NCBI GenBank assembly: GCA_963784065.1
Contig: CAWAQA010000010.1
Span: 1-64,000, forward strand
Source of the DNA: CAWAQA01 sp963784065
Lineage (GTDB): Bacteria; Acidobacteriota; Vicinamibacteria; Vicinamibacterales; UBA2999
Length of the DNA stretch: 64,000 nucleotides
Direction: 5' to 3'
In this document: positions 63,006 through 64,000 of the stretch, one piece after another
Numbering within the stretch: the stretch's first letter is position 1
Layout of the letters: the number at the start of each line of letters is the position of its first letter
The notes under the pieces: model-generated
Told to the model about the DNA's origin: nothing
What the model saw: the letters and a program-made list of their open reading frames with translations, nothing else
The model's database searches: none
Position numbers and translations under genes: made by a program

Positions 63006-63815
63006 TCAGCGGCGAGCCGTGTGGAACGAGAGCGTGACCCAGAAACTCTCCCACTCCGCCTGAACGGGTGCCGTGTAAGACAGCCGCACCATGTGCACGG
63101 CCCTGATGAGCCACGCGCCCTCGCGATCGATCTTCAGCGTCACGCGACCATCGCCGTCGGTGCGGCCCTTCACGGAGGACCCGTCCGTGACCGCGGTCAC
63201 CTCTGACCCCGCAACCGGCTTGCCGTCGGCCACGAACTGCACCGTCAGCGATCCGCCTGGACGCAGTAACGTCGGATCGGTCGTCGGCACCAGTTCCGCC
63301 TTGAGGCCGGCGGCCTGCGTCAGGTGCGCGCCACTGCCATCACCGTTCCTCAGCGCGATCTTCGCGTAGCGGGCGTACAGCTCCCTGGCCGGCTTGTCAG
63401 CTTCGCCGGCGGCCTTGCGCGCGGCGATGACCCAGTCGAGTCCTTCCTCTTCGAGATAACCGGTGAACTCGTCCGCCTTCATATTGGTCAGGAGCGTTCT
63501 CACGCCCATCACGCCCATGTAGGCGCCTGGCGAGAGAAGCCTCACGTCGGTGGCCAGCGTCAGCTCCGACCGTTGAAACATATTCGACACGAGTATGTTG
63601 CCGGAGGCGCCGACAACCCGCCACTCGTCGAACCACTCGGGGTGCGGCTTGAAGTCGGTGCGCGTGGGAAAGCGTTCCCCGAGGCCCGCGGTAATCGTGA
63701 TGGGTGCACCAGCGGCCGGCGTCCAGTTCGTCGCCGCGAGCCAGAAGTCGTGCGCGGAAAGGTGAGCCGTCGCGAGGGCCGCGATGGCCAGGCCGAGCAA
63801 GCATCGAATACGCAT
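63006..63815 (-). CDS. Secreted DUF4198 family protein
   Basis: The 269-residue product has a signal peptide (MRIRCLLGLAIAALATAHLS), a mature start AHDFWLAATNWTPAAGAPIT, TAGLGERFPTRTDFKPHP, PGAYMGVMGVRTLLTNM, LEEEGLDWVIAARKAAGEAD, REL YARYAKIAL, then an Ig-like end (PGGSLTVQFVADGKPVAGSE, GRVTLKIDREGAWLIRAVHM). AHDFW and the EGL segment mark DUF4198, often near metal-ion uptake genes. The usual partner transporter is not in the window. Its promoter lies in the last 185 bp, where no other gene is visible. Confidence 0.85.
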   Translation of the reverse strand: MRIRCLLGLAIAALATAHLSAHDFWLAATNWTPAAGAPITITAGLGERFPTRTDFKPHPEWFDEWRVVGASGNILVSNMFQRSELTLATDVRLLSPGAYMGVMGVRTLLTNMKADEFTGYLEEEGLDWVIAARKAAGEADKPARELYARYAKIALRNGDGSGAHLTQAAGLKAELVPTTDPTLLRPGGSLTVQFVADGKPVAGSEVTAVTDGSSVKGRTDGDGRVTLKIDREGAWLIRAVHMVRLSYTAPVQAEWESFWVTLSFHTARR

Positions 63816-64000
63816 AGCGCGCAGAGGATACCGTCATTCGGCGGACAACCTGACTGAAATTTTGCTGAATTCTTCGTCAGGAACCCGCCGGCCAGAGGCG
63901 GTGCGCGCGGGTTGTTCGTGAAACGCGTTCACCGAGCCTCCGCCAACGCGCGACGCTCGATGTCACCTCGTGTCATACGGTGTGCTTGCCTCATCGCTGC

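Noticed and set aside
1..64000. tRNA, rRNA or origin of replication
   Set aside because: No cloverleaf with a GGTTCGA-type T-arm, no rRNA core sequence and no DnaA-box cluster was recognised by eye; a tRNAscan or Infernal run would be decisive.

Overview
The window is GC-rich, densely coded, bacterial chromosomal DNA. The gene families point to an Acidobacteriota member of the Vicinamibacteria type: several secreted DUF6152 proteins, four paralogues of a secreted family marked by PDxxGxW and RWxGxxxVV motifs, HAF-repeat and LVIVD-repeat proteins, an ECF sigma factor next to a Ser/Thr kinase-TPR protein, and a large stock of short hairpin repeats between genes. This placement is inferred from family content; no rRNA or marker gene is present. 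Many genes are split by single-base frame changes although their protein motifs remain intact. Most of these look like assembly indels, so restored gene spans are given and the breaks are noted.

Layout. 0.2-9 kb holds an AI-2E-type permease, a dodecin, a small winged-helix-like protein, a lipoprotein gene interrupted by an IS630-family element, a HAF-repeat protein, two coupled membrane or TPR-like genes, a DUF6152 plus PDLSGVW-family pair, and an NmrA-like reductase.

9.2-35.5 kb is a biosynthetic gene cluster and the main interest of the window. On the + strand lie a stand-alone adenylation domain, a carrier protein and a flavin amine oxidase, joined by ATGA overlaps, followed by an acyl-AMP ligase and an alpha/beta hydrolase. 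On the - strand, read from 33.9 kb down to 15.6 kb, lie a fully reducing type I PKS (KS-AT-DH-ER-KR-ACP), a KS-AT-like protein whose three KS catalytic residues are all replaced, a second AMP ligase, a type II thioesterase, a lysine 2,3-aminomutase-type radical SAM enzyme, a second thioesterase, a fusion of a haem-oxygenase-like diiron oxidase with a cupin, a 55-residue small protein, and a DevC-DevA-DevB-type exporter. A Sfp-type phosphopantetheinyl transferase and a stand-alone ACP diverge from the PKS. The inferred product is a reduced polyketide or lipid-like chain joined to an amino acid, possibly beta-lysine, and exported by the DevBCA-like pump. A nearly identical 31-bp element lies upstream of both the aminomutase and the diiron-oxidase genes, and a 47-bp imperfect inverted repeat lies between the divergent PKS and PPTase genes.

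35.5-64 kb is exported catabolic, oxidative and housekeeping content: two SMP-30-like lactonases, an LVIVD protein, two Tat-exported alpha/beta hydrolases, a PLD-like protein with a DUF4956 membrane protein, more PDxxGxW-family and DUF6152 genes, cytochromes c, a DUF2272 protein, a metallo-beta-lactamase-fold hydrolase, an M14 peptidase, an NAD(P)-binding protein, a DUF892 ferritin-like protein, the ECF sigma factor and kinase pair, a PepSY-family C-terminal fragment and a DUF4198 protein. About 95-bp tandem repeats lie at 46.6-47.05 kb, and hairpins with 8-bp arms and a TTCA or TGAA loop are spread over the whole window.
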